DNA of 28,947 bases from NCBI GenBank assembly GCA_041745765.1, contig JBGTIH010000162.1, positions 1 through 28,947 on the forward strand, read 5' to 3'. Source of the stretch: JAHCHG01 sp041745765 (GTDB lineage Bacteria > Acidobacteriota > Blastocatellia > Pyrinomonadales > Pyrinomonadaceae). This document shows positions 22,079-28,947 of this stretch, one piece after another. A program made the position numbers and the translations under genes. The notes beneath the pieces were generated by a model. It searched no databases, was not told the origin of the DNA, and saw only the letters and a program-made list of their open reading frames with translations. Positions within the stretch are counted from its first letter, which is position 1, and each line of letters starts with the position of its first letter.

Positions 22079-22412
22079 AGGCGAAGTTTGGCGCATCAAT
22101 TTAGACCCGACAATCGGCGCGGAAATTCGTAAAACGCGTCCGGTAATTATTGTTAATGATGACGAAATCGGAATTTTGCCGTTAAAGGTTATCGTGCCTG
22201 TTACGGATTGGAAAAATCATTATGAAAATGCTGTTTGGATGACGAGAATTCCGCCGAGTAAAGAAAACGGTTTGTCGAAAACTTCATCTGCCGATGCTTT
22301 TCAAGTTCGTTCGGTTTCGCAGGAAAGATTTGTTGAACGGCTTGGAAAAGTTTCTGACACAAATCTTGAAGAAATTACGGAATCGTTAGCGATTGTTTTA
22401 AAAGTTCAATAA
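22071..22412 (+). CDS. PemK/MazF-family toxin (mRNA endoribonuclease)
   Basis: This 113-aa protein has the MazF fold signatures: RRGEVWRINLDPTIGAEIRKTRPVIIV (in pieces, residues 2-27) with the conserved R23 in KTRPV, then LKVIVPVT and SADAFQVRSVSQERF, and a C-terminal helix. Members cut mRNA at short specific sites and cause growth arrest when the antitoxin is lost. Length and the key Arg are intact, so it looks functional. Its stop codon is followed immediately, without a spacer base, by the end of the convergent inositol-phosphate synthase gene. Confidence 0.93.
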   Translation: MRRGEVWRINLDPTIGAEIRKTRPVIIVNDDEIGILPLKVIVPVTDWKNHYENAVWMTRIPPSKENGLSKTSSADAFQVRSVSQERFVERLGKVSDTNLEEITESLAIVLKVQ

Positions 22413-23603
22413 TCATTTTCCGCTTAACCAATCAATTAACATCGTTTCCTGCCGGTGCAGAGCATTTTCGGGTTTCGCGTCTTTGTTGCGCGTCATCGGA
22501 AATTTGAAAAAAACGCCGACTTCTTCCAGAACGCCGCCTTCACCGCGCTGTTTGGCTAAGTCCAAGCAACGGGCGATTTCTATCGCTAATGGTGCGGCGA
22601 GAATCGAATCTTTGCAGAGGAAATTTACTTTTAATTGCATCGGTTGTCCCATAAATCCGATCAGATCTATATTGTCCCACGCTTCTTTATTGTCGCGGCG
22701 CGGTTTGTAATAGCGGATATCAACCAGATGATTTTCCACGCGGTAGCCCAAAATATCGTCGAGCAGGGAACTTTTGGTTTTGACTTTTGAAGCTAAGGAA
22801 TCAACATTCGAAAGCGCGAGTCCGTCGCGGTTGCCTAAAATGTTGGTCGAATACCAGCCTTCGACTTTGAGCGCGCGAGTTTTGAAGGCGGGAGCGAGAA
22901 CGCTTTTGATCATCGTCTGTCCGGTTTTCCCGTCTTTTCCGGCAATTGGAACGCCTTGTTTTTCGGCAAATTCGATGAGCGCGGGAATGTCTGCGGAAAC
23001 GGACGGCGTGAAATTTCCGTAAGGAATTTGCTCGGAAATCGCGGCGTAAGCGTAAAGCATCGCCGGACTTATTTCTTTTGAATTCTCGTCGAGAGCTTTT
23101 TCAAAATCACTAATGGAATTAAAAATCTCGTTGCCTTCATCGGCGAGCTTTTCGGTCGAAGCGAGATTTATGACGACCACTTCGTCGCAAGTTTTTTTGA
23201 AATCGCGCAAATCTTTGCTGATTTTTTCAATATTTGCGCGGTGCGAACTGTCTCGGGCGAATTTGTTTTCGCCTTCGATATTTGCGAGAAATTCTTTATT
23301 TTCAATCGCCCGCCACGGCTTGATTTTCCGCAAATCTTCCTCGACCGCGACGAATTGTTTATGCGTTAAAACATCGTGTTCTTCCGCCGCTTTCGCCAGA
23401 TGTTCACCGAATAAATCCCAACCGGCGAATGTGATATTTTCATAATTCGCCAAATCTTTAACCAATTCTGAATCCAGATTCGCGAGCGGCAAACCTTCCG
23501 TGCCGATCTTGCCTTTTTTGAGAAGTGAGATTCCGGCGACCATTGTCGTGCCGACCGCGCCGCCCAAACCGATGATTGCAATTCCTAGATTTCTCTTGTT
23601 CAT
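22413..23603 (-). CDS. ino1: Inositol-3-phosphate synthase
   Basis: Converts glucose-6-phosphate to 1D-myo-inositol-3-phosphate with NAD as internal redox cofactor, the first step of inositol lipid or inositol solute synthesis. Seen in 396 aa: Rossmann motif GIAIIGLGGAVGTT (residues 7-20), EVVVINLAST (141-150), AGKDGKTGQTMIKS (221-234) with the family's lysine-rich active site, LKVEGWYSTNILGNRDG, and VDIRYYKPRRDNKEAWDNID. I chose the ATG at 23603 because the Rossmann strand follows within seven residues. An upstream ATG at 23663 adds 20 unrelated residues. The end abuts the toxin gene. Confidence 0.92.
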   Translation of the reverse strand: MNKRNLGIAIIGLGGAVGTTMVAGISLLKKGKIGTEGLPLANLDSELVKDLANYENITFAGWDLFGEHLAKAAEEHDVLTHKQFVAVEEDLRKIKPWRAIENKEFLANIEGENKFARDSSHRANIEKISKDLRDFKKTCDEVVVINLASTEKLADEGNEIFNSISDFEKALDENSKEISPAMLYAYAAISEQIPYGNFTPSVSADIPALIEFAEKQGVPIAGKDGKTGQTMIKSVLAPAFKTRALKVEGWYSTNILGNRDGLALSNVDSLASKVKTKSSLLDDILGYRVENHLVDIRYYKPRRDNKEAWDNIDLIGFMGQPMQLKVNFLCKDSILAAPLAIEIARCLDLAKQRGEGGVLEEVGVFFKFPMTRNKDAKPENALHRQETMLIDWLSGK

Positions 23604-23668
23604 AAAAACTTTGATTCTACAATAATTTTTCGCAGAGTTGTAATTCTCCTTTTGTCTTGCCAAGCTGC

Positions 23669-25310
23669 TTATTTCAAATCATTTATTGCTTCGATTGCTT
23701 TATTAAGCGAAGTTTTTATTCGCGATTTTGATAAAATTTGATTTTTAAGTAATTCACGCAATACAGTTTTGCGCGGTTCGATAATAAAAACCTGCGTGCC
23801 GTTTTCTTCATATTGACGGATCACTTCTTTCAGCCGGTAAACGCCCGTCGCGTCAATAAAAGGAACATTTCGCATCCGAATAATCAGCGTTTTCGGCGTT
23901 TCATTGATTCGATTCAAAGTCGCTTGAAACTTTTGTGTAACGCCGAAAAACACGGACTGTTTATTTCATAGATCATCGCCCCGGCGGGCAAATGCAAATT
24001 TTCTTCGGAAAGAAGTTCTTCCGATTCGCGGTTGTCAAAAACATCGAATTTACCGATGTCCGCCATCCGCTTCATAAAAATAAAAGCGGTCAAAACCATC
24101 CCGACCTCAATAGCGATAATCAAATCAAAAATAATCGTTAGAAAAAACGTGACAAGCAAAACCAGAGCATCATACCGATTGCTGCGCACGACCAAGAAAA
24201 AGGAATGCCATTCGCCCATATTATAGGCGACGACGATTAAAATGCCTGCCAGATAACTGAGCGGAATGAACTTGGCAAACGGCGCGAATACCAGCATTAT
24301 AAGGAGCAGAGTCAAGGCGTGAACGATGCCGGAAATCGGTGATCGTCCGCCGTTTTTAACATTCGTCGCCGTTCGGGCAATCGCGCCCGTTGCCGGAATT
24401 CCGCCGAACAGCGAAGAACCGATATTTCCGATGCCTTGCGCGACGAGTTTCATATTCGAACGATGTCTTCAGCCGATCATTCCATCGGCAACAACGGCTG
24501 ACAGCAAACTTTCCAAAGAACCTAAAAAAGCAATCGCAAACGCCGGACCGATCAACTGCTGAATTGTTTTGAGATCAACGTCGGGAATATGCGGCATCGG
24601 CAGAGAATTCGGGATTTCGCCAAATCTCGATTCGATCGTTTCGACCGGCAGATTGAAAATCTGCACTGCCAGAGTGCAAACGACAATGGCGACGAGCGAG
24701 CCGGAAATTTTGTTTGTTATTTTCGGCAGAAAATAGGTCGCCGCGATGCTGAACGCGCCGAGCAAAATTGCGTAATAAGTAAAACTGTTGAAATTAGAAA
24801 AATACAGATACCATTTTTCGAGAAACTCCGTCGGAACATCTCCCGTTTGCAGACCGAAGAAATCTTTGATTTGCGAGGAAAAAATGATGATTGTGATTCC
24901 CGATGTGAAACCGACGATCAGCGATTGAGGAATATATTTGAGTAAATTGCCGAACCGCAAAAATCCGAAACCGACCATTATCAAACCGGCTAAAAACGTC
25001 GCAACTATTAACCCGTCAACGCCGTGTTGCTGAACAACGCCGTAGACAATGACGATAAATGCGCCCGTCGGACCGCCGATCTGCACGCGGCTTCCGCCGA
25101 AAACCGAAATCAGCAAACCCGCAATAACCGCCGTTACCAACCTTTTTTCAGGCGAAAACTCCCGAACCGATGGCAAACGCAATGGCAAGCAGAAGCGCGA
25201 CAATCCCGACAATCAAGCCGGTAAATAATATCTTGAAAAAATTGTTTCCGGGTGATGCCCGATTTAACCAAAGAAAAAAAAATCGGCGTAAATTCCGTTC
25301 GAGTTTCCAT
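23669..25310 (-). pseudogene. SulP-family anion transporter, broken by three frameshifts and a stop
   Basis: Read across frames this is one SulP permease of about 545 codons. It has the N-terminus METRTEFTPIFFSLVKS, the first helices TGLIVGIVALLLAIAFAIGSG, the signature GGSRVQIGGPTGAF, SLESLLSAVVADGMIG, GGIPATGAIARTATN, and a C-terminal STAS domain (FIDATGVYRLKEV). Breaks: one extra T in the run at 25222-25229, one extra T at 25155-25158, an in-frame TGA at 24471-24469 where the family has Gly (ADGMIG-stop-RHRSN), and one missing T at 23946-23950. The net shifts agree with the offsets of the open pieces. The nonsense codon makes simple homopolymer sequencing error an incomplete explanation. 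Without the breaks it would be a proton- or sodium-coupled sulfate or bicarbonate carrier. Confidence 0.9.
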
Positions 25311-25388
25311 AGTGTTTTGAAAGAGCAGTCTGTAATTTTGCTTACATTTTACTGCCACATAAAAACGATAATTCTACAACAAAATCAT

Positions 25389-25467
25389 TTTAGCCACGAA
25401 CGAACACGAAAAAACACGAAAGTTTTTATATTTTTTTCGTGTTCACTCGTTTTTGTTCGTTGCTAAA
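25389..25467. repeat. Hairpin-forming intergenic repeat (ACGAACACGAA type)
   Basis: A left arm built of ACGAAC/ACACGAAA words (25389-25421) and a right arm of their complements (about 25430-25467) share about 33 positions with a few mismatches. It would act as a stem between the SulP pseudogene and the phosphotransferase gene. The right end overlaps the phosphotransferase stop codon (25465-25463). Confidence 0.85.
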
Positions 25468-26542
25468 TGTTTCCTTTTTCGATTCCATCAAGAGCGATTT
25501 TGCCGAGCGATTTAATGAAATGATCAAATTTTGCAAAGCGTTGATCTTTTGTGAAACCTTTTTTATACCGAAAATAGATTTGCTGGGCGATTGCGGCGAG
25601 TTTGAATGTGCCGAAAACGTAGTAAAAAACGATGTCCGAAACCTGTTTGCCGGATTTTTCCGCGTAGATTTCGACGAGTTCGCGGCGCGAAATGTTTTCC
25701 ATCAAAACTCGCGGATTAAACGGCATCGAGAGCATTTCTTCGCCGTTTTCCTTTTGCATCCAATACGCGAGCGACGAACCCAAATCCATCAAAGGTTCGC
25801 CGATGGTCGTCATTTCCCAGTCTAAAACGGCGACGATCTCGGTTAAATCATTTGGATTTAACATCACATTGTCGAATTTATAATCGTTGTGAATTAAAGC
25901 CGCGCCGTCTGACGCGGGAATGTTTTTATTAAGCCATTCGATTGATTTTTCGAGTTCGGTGTGGTCGTCGGTTTGCGCATTGAAATAGCGTTTCGTCCAG
26001 CCTTCGACTTGCCGGATTGCATAGCCTTCGGGGTTGCCTAAAGTTTCCAGACCGATTTTTTTGTAATCAATTGAATGTAAGTCAGCTAAATTTTCAATAA
26101 AAGATTCGACCGTCTTTTTCCGTAAATCTTGAGAATTCTCTAGCGTTTGCCCGTCCGCTAACGCAGGCGGTTCTGACAGTTTTCCGCGAATTATCAAACC
26201 TTTTCGGCGTTCCATCAGATAAAATTCAGAACCGATAATTGCATCGTCAGCGCAGTAAATAAGCGGCTTCGGCGCGGGTTTATAAACTTTGCTCAGTTTG
26301 GACAAACCATTAAATTCGCGCGACATATCGTGCGCCGATTTGACCTGATTGCCGAACGGCGGACGGCGCAAGACAAATTCGTCCGCGCCGATTCTGATAC
26401 AATAAGTCAAATTCGAACTTCCACCGGGAAATTGCGAAATCTCTATCTCATCGGTTTTCACGGCAAGATTTTCGCGCAAAAATGCTTGCAGATTTTCTTT
26501 GTTTAATTCTTCGCCTTGTCTGATCGGTTTTGTATCAATCAT
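25463..26542 (-). CDS. APH-family phosphotransferase (ACAD10/11 N-domain-like)
   Basis: This 359-aa protein has an aminoglycoside-phosphotransferase/choline-kinase fold. It shows an N-terminal ISQFPGGSSNLTYCIRIG (36-52), LRRPPFG (58-64), the catalytic loop HNDYKFDNVM (218-227, D220 as base) and LDWEMTTIGEPLMDLG (240-255, D241 binding metal). The closest relatives by memory are the phosphotransferase proteins found with acyl-CoA dehydrogenases, which phosphorylate 4-hydroxyacyl-CoA-like substrates. No such dehydrogenase lies here. Residues about 121-137 (KLSEPPALADGQTLENS) look longer than in the family and are encoded around a CCGCTAACGCAGGCGG near-palindrome. Drug resistance is not implied. 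Confidence 0.85.
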   Translation of the reverse strand: MIDTKPIRQGEELNKENLQAFLRENLAVKTDEIEISQFPGGSSNLTYCIRIGADEFVLRRPPFGNQVKSAHDMSREFNGLSKLSKVYKPAPKPLIYCADDAIIGSEFYLMERRKGLIIRGKLSEPPALADGQTLENSQDLRKKTVESFIENLADLHSIDYKKIGLETLGNPEGYAIRQVEGWTKRYFNAQTDDHTELEKSIEWLNKNIPASDGAALIHNDYKFDNVMLNPNDLTEIVAVLDWEMTTIGEPLMDLGSSLAYWMQKENGEEMLSMPFNPRVLMENISRRELVEIYAEKSGKQVSDIVFYYVFGTFKLAAIAQQIYFRYKKGFTKDQRFAKFDHFIKSLGKIALDGIEKGNI

Positions 26543-26867
26543 ATCAAGTAAAACAAAAGCATTAGTTAAATCTCATAGTCTTGAACTTAAAATCAGACAT
26601 TTCGGGGATTTTGTCGGGAATATTTATCAATCCGACAGAAAGTTGCTGACAAATAATCGGCAAACAATCTGCGTATAAATTTTCCGGTTTTTAACCAAAA
26701 TTGATGTTTCTAATTCTACGCGTGTCAGATTAAAAATCAGCCGCGGATAAATCAGTTAAAACCGTTAAAATTTGAGAAAAAATCAGCGTTTATCCGCGTT
26801 CATCGGCGTTCATCCGCGACTAATTTTCTTGAGTTTCAACTTTCAAAGTTAGTCTAACAAAGTAGAA
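26543..26867. other. Intergenic region with repeats between the phosphotransferase and YkvA-like genes
   Basis: About 325 bases with no gene. The right third is a repeat. CCGCGGATAAA (near 26741) faces GCGTTTATCCGCG (26786-26798), followed by GTTCATCGGCG and GTTCATCCGCGAC iterations to 26820. The left part is AT-rich and should hold the phosphotransferase promoter, but no box pair stands out. Confidence 0.6.
26741..26820. repeat. Iterated hairpin repeat (GTTCATCCGCG type)
   Basis: The word GTTYATCSGCG recurs three times in 26786-26819 (TTTATCCGCG, TTCATCGGCG, TTCATCCGCG). An inverted copy (CCGCGGATAAA) lies near 26741, so a hairpin can form. It is near the 3' end of the YkvA-like gene and could help termination, but lacks a T-run. 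Confidence 0.8.
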
Positions 26868-27401
26868 CTAATTAGGTAGCGCCGACTGTGAATCAACCTT
26901 TATATCTTCCGGTTGAGGAATTTCAATAACAAGCGGCTGCTTATTCTTGGCAAGTGAATTCAGTGCTTTTCCGGTCGGCGCGAGTTCGACTTCGGAAGAA
27001 ATCACCCGCGAAATGCGTTTCGGCAAAAGCATCGGCGCGATTTTGGCGACCGAATTTGCCAGACCGACAATATCGCCGCCGCCTGACCAATGCTGACGCA
27101 CAACCGATTCATCTGTGCGGTTCAGCAATCTTAACAAAGTCAGCGCAACGACATAAAGATCATCAACCTGTCCGATAAACGGCAGAACATCGGGAATCAG
27201 ATCAATTGGAGAAATTACATAGACGATTGCTCCGATAAATAAAGCTTTTTCGGCGGTCGGCACGCGTGCATCTTTCAGTAAATTGCCGAGCAATTTGACC
27301 ATATTCGGCAAAAACATCATCATATTTTTCATACGATCTTTCACTTCGCCTTTTTCTTTGCGGGTCGGTTTTGTTACTTTTATTTGTTCTAATTCGGTCA
27401 T
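26868..27401 (-). CDS. YkvA-like DUF1232 protein
   Basis: This 177-aa protein is built around a DUF1232 core (residues about 47-92). The core has LLKDARVPTAEKALFIGAIVYVISPIDLIPDVLPFIGQVDDL (given in pieces: an amphipathic helix, then YVISPIDLIPD and GQVDDLYVV). The C-terminal part (about 105-177) is less conserved. Members are small membrane-associated proteins of unknown role. A strong Shine-Dalgarno (AAGGAGA) lies eight bases before the ATG at 27401. It is divergent from pta, with a 197-base shared promoter region. Confidence 0.87.
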   Translation of the reverse strand: MTELEQIKVTKPTRKEKGEVKDRMKNMMMFLPNMVKLLGNLLKDARVPTAEKALFIGAIVYVISPIDLIPDVLPFIGQVDDLYVVALTLLRLLNRTDESVVRQHWSGGGDIVGLANSVAKIAPMLLPKRISRVISSEVELAPTGKALNSLAKNKQPLVIEIPQPEDIKVDSQSALPN

Positions 27402-27579
27402 TGCTGATTTCTCCTTAGTTGCTTTAGCTTAAAGTCTAAAAAATACCAGCCATTAGAGCAAGTTCTCCGCGTAAAAGTTGCAAATCATATTTTCATTAAG
27501 CATTTAAAGATCAGTGGTGTTTTTTGACATCTTAAAGAAAATCTATGTTTATTTGAACAAAAATCATTAAGAGCGACTT

Positions 27580-27607
27580 GATAAATGATAAATGATAAAT
27601 GATAAAT
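27580..27607. repeat. Heptanucleotide tandem repeat GATAAAT x4, across the pta start
   Basis: Four exact copies of GATAAAT occupy 27580-27607. The ATG at 27599 lies inside the last junction, and every unit junction creates an ATG in a rotating frame. The next in-frame ATG is at 27614, just past the array. Confidence 0.95.
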
Positions 27608-28618
27608 GAAAATATGATTTTAGAGAAAATTCGCCAAAAAGCCGCAAACGATTTACAGCATATAATTTTGCCCGAAGGCGAAGACCTTCGCACGGTCGAA
27701 GCCGCCGCCATTTGTGCGGACAAAAAACTTGCAAAAATTACCATTTTAGGCAGAGAGGAGATTGTCAGACAATTAGCCCGTGAAGCAGGCGCAAATCTGA
27801 ACGGCGTAGAGATTCTCGATCACCGCAAAGCGGCGGATTTCGGTAAAATGGCGACGCTTTATCACGAATTGCGCCGCGCCAAAGGCGTAACGCTCGAAGA
27901 ATCTGAAGAAATTGTCAAAGACGCGCTTTTTTACGGAAATCTGCTGGTGCGGCTTGGAAAAGCCGACGGTTCGGTTGCCGGAGCGATCAATTCGACGGCG
28001 CACACGGTTCGCGCCGCGCTACACTGCGTCGGAGTTCGCGCCGGATTCAAAACGGTTTCGTCGTTTATGTTGATGGTCGTGCCGGATAAAAATTTCGGAC
28101 ACGAAGGCGCGATGATTTTCGCCGATTGCGGAGTCGTCATTGATCCGACCGGCGCAGAGCTTGCCGAAATCGCTATCGCTTCGGCGGATTCGTGCCGCGC
28201 TCTTGTCGGAGTCGAACCGAAAGTGGCGATGCTTTCATTTTCGACAAAAGGAAGCGCAAAACATAAATTGGTTGACAAGGTTGTCGAAGCGACAAAAACG
28301 GTCAAAGCGCGCTTTCCCGAATTCGAAATTGACGGCGAACTTCAGGCTGATGCCGCGCTTATTCCGGCAATCGCCGCCAAAAAAGCCGAAGGTTCGAGCG
28401 TTGCGGGGCGCGCCAATGTGCTGATTTTTCCCGACCTGAACGCCGGAAATATTTCCTACAAACTAACCGAACGCTTAACTGGCGGAACTGCCGTCGGACC
28501 GATTCTGCAAGGTTTAGACAAACCCTGCAACGATCTTTCACGCGGCTGTAAGGCACAAGACATCGTTGATGCAGTTGCGATTACGGCGGTTCAATCACAG
28601 GCACGAAAGAAAATTTAG
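27599..28618 (+). CDS. pta: Phosphate acetyltransferase
   Basis: Converts acetyl-CoA and phosphate to acetyl phosphate and CoA, in acetate metabolism. The 339-aa protein is the short, single-domain form: QHIILPEGEDLRTVEAA near the N-terminus, ADGSVAGAINSTAHTVRAAL, MIFADCGVVIDPT, ASADSCRALVGVEPKVAMLSFSTKGS, ELQADAALIPAIAAKKA, GRANVLIFPDLNAGNISYKL and the C-terminal GGTAVGPILQGLDKPCNDLSRG. The start is uncertain: ATG 27599 lies in the heptanucleotide array, ATG 27614 just after it (MILEKIRQK). Neither has a Shine-Dalgarno. Family alignments would favour the shorter form. No acetate kinase gene is adjacent. Confidence 0.94.
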   Translation: MINENMILEKIRQKAANDLQHIILPEGEDLRTVEAAAICADKKLAKITILGREEIVRQLAREAGANLNGVEILDHRKAADFGKMATLYHELRRAKGVTLEESEEIVKDALFYGNLLVRLGKADGSVAGAINSTAHTVRAALHCVGVRAGFKTVSSFMLMVVPDKNFGHEGAMIFADCGVVIDPTGAELAEIAIASADSCRALVGVEPKVAMLSFSTKGSAKHKLVDKVVEATKTVKARFPEFEIDGELQADAALIPAIAAKKAEGSSVAGRANVLIFPDLNAGNISYKLTERLTGGTAVGPILQGLDKPCNDLSRGCKAQDIVDAVAITAVQSQARKKI

Positions 28619-28638
28619 ATTGTTCACTATGATTTTTT

Positions 28639-28947
28639 TTAGATTTCCAAAGCCTTGACGATCAGTTTGCCTTCCGAATTTTTTTCGGTATCGCAGACTC
28701 CGACGATTTTTCCGAGAATTTTTACATCTTTTTCATCGAAAAGTTGCGGCTCTGAATCAATTCCTTCCAGGCAAACAATGCCGAAATCAGAATCGTAAAA
28801 TCCGCAAAAAACCGCTCCGTCGTTGGTTTGCAAAACGACAGCCAGATCCCCGCGTTTAACGTCTTCATTGGCAACAATCGCCAGAGAATTCTGCGTCAAA
28901 CCGATTTTTTCCAGATGCGTGTTTTTTATCCGCACGGCTTGATATTG
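28639..28947 (-). CDS. S24/LexA-like C-terminal domain protein, 5' end outside window
   Basis: The minus-strand frame is open to the right edge (QYQAVRIKNTH...), so a listed GTG at 28935 need not be the start. The visible 100 or so residues resemble the beta-rich S24 (LexA/UmuD-type) fold: NSLAIVANEDVKRGDLAVVLQ, AVFCGFYDSDFGIVCL and EKDVKILGKIVGVC. No catalytic Ser or Lys in the expected positions is obvious, so a non-peptidase member or only the fold's tail is possible. It is convergent with pta, 20 bases from its stop. Confidence 0.6.
   Translation of the reverse strand, partial: QYQAVRIKNTHLEKIGLTQNSLAIVANEDVKRGDLAVVLQTNDGAVFCGFYDSDFGIVCLEGIDSEPQLFDEKDVKILGKIVGVCDTEKNSEGKLIVKALEI

Noticed and set aside
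24469..24471. In-frame TGA where SulP has Gly, as possible stop-codon recoding
   Set aside because: TGA ends other intact genes here (for example ino1 at 22415-22413), and the same gene also carries frameshifts; a pseudogene is simpler.
1..28947. CRISPR array, tRNA or rRNA
   Set aside because: No spaced identical direct repeats of 25-40 bases and no cloverleaf or rRNA core sequences were found in the intergenic gaps.

Overview
The window reads as a piece of a heterotrophic, Gram-negative-type bacterial chromosome. It carries a type VI secretion baseplate gene, Sec-type signal peptides, a DUF2490 protein and a c-type cytochrome. The mixture of FG-GAP/CHRD surface protein, TPR-CHAT protein, CHAT-linked ECF sigma factor, inositol-phosphate synthase and stand-alone fusion-type glucose-6-phosphate isomerase suggests Acidobacteriota, perhaps Blastocatellia/Pyrinomonadales. 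That placement is inferred from family knowledge, not from a marker gene. No rRNA, tRNA or CRISPR array was recognised.

Layout. Positions 1-1150 (minus): the start of a transposase cut by the window edge, directly downstream of an isolated tssG. Positions 1456-3219: proC (minus) and a DinB-like protein (plus). Positions 3437-11458 (all minus) form the most interesting block. In transcription order it holds an ECF sigma factor, a 163-aa protein with a C-terminal beta-sandwich-like segment, a 938-aa TPR-CHAT protease-like protein, a secreted S8 subtilase, and a secreted CHRD/FG-GAP protein. Three of these genes are preceded by the same two-part motif with identical spacing (TGTCTTTT-N13-[C/G]GCAC[T/A]GT). 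I read it as the promoter of the sigma factor encoded in the block, so the block looks like a self-contained regulon linking an intracellular CHAT protein to exported products.

Positions 11569-15256 (minus) are housekeeping: purK, purE and pgi. Positions 15533-16426 (plus) encode an exported TPR protein. Positions 16527-20298 (minus) form a three-gene envelope cluster: a mono-haem cytochrome-like protein, a multi-pass membrane protein and a DUF2490 protein. Positions 20668-22412 (plus) are a small, visibly AT-richer defence/addiction patch: an HsdR-N-like nuclease and an antitoxin/MazF pair. This patch abuts the convergent inositol-3-phosphate synthase gene (minus) with no gap. A SulP transporter pseudogene with three frameshifts and a nonsense codon follows (23669-25310, minus), then an APH-family phosphotransferase and a YkvA-like DUF1232 protein (minus), pta (plus), and the 3' part of an S24-like gene (minus) running off the right edge.

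The intergenic DNA is rich in short structured repeats. Heptanucleotide tandem repeats (GATTTTG, GATTTTA, GATAAAT) lie at or in gene starts, including one translated into the N-terminus of PurE. Several hairpin-forming intergenic repeats are built from short iterated words. One perfect 15-bp palindrome lies inside the coding sequence of the TPR-CHAT gene.
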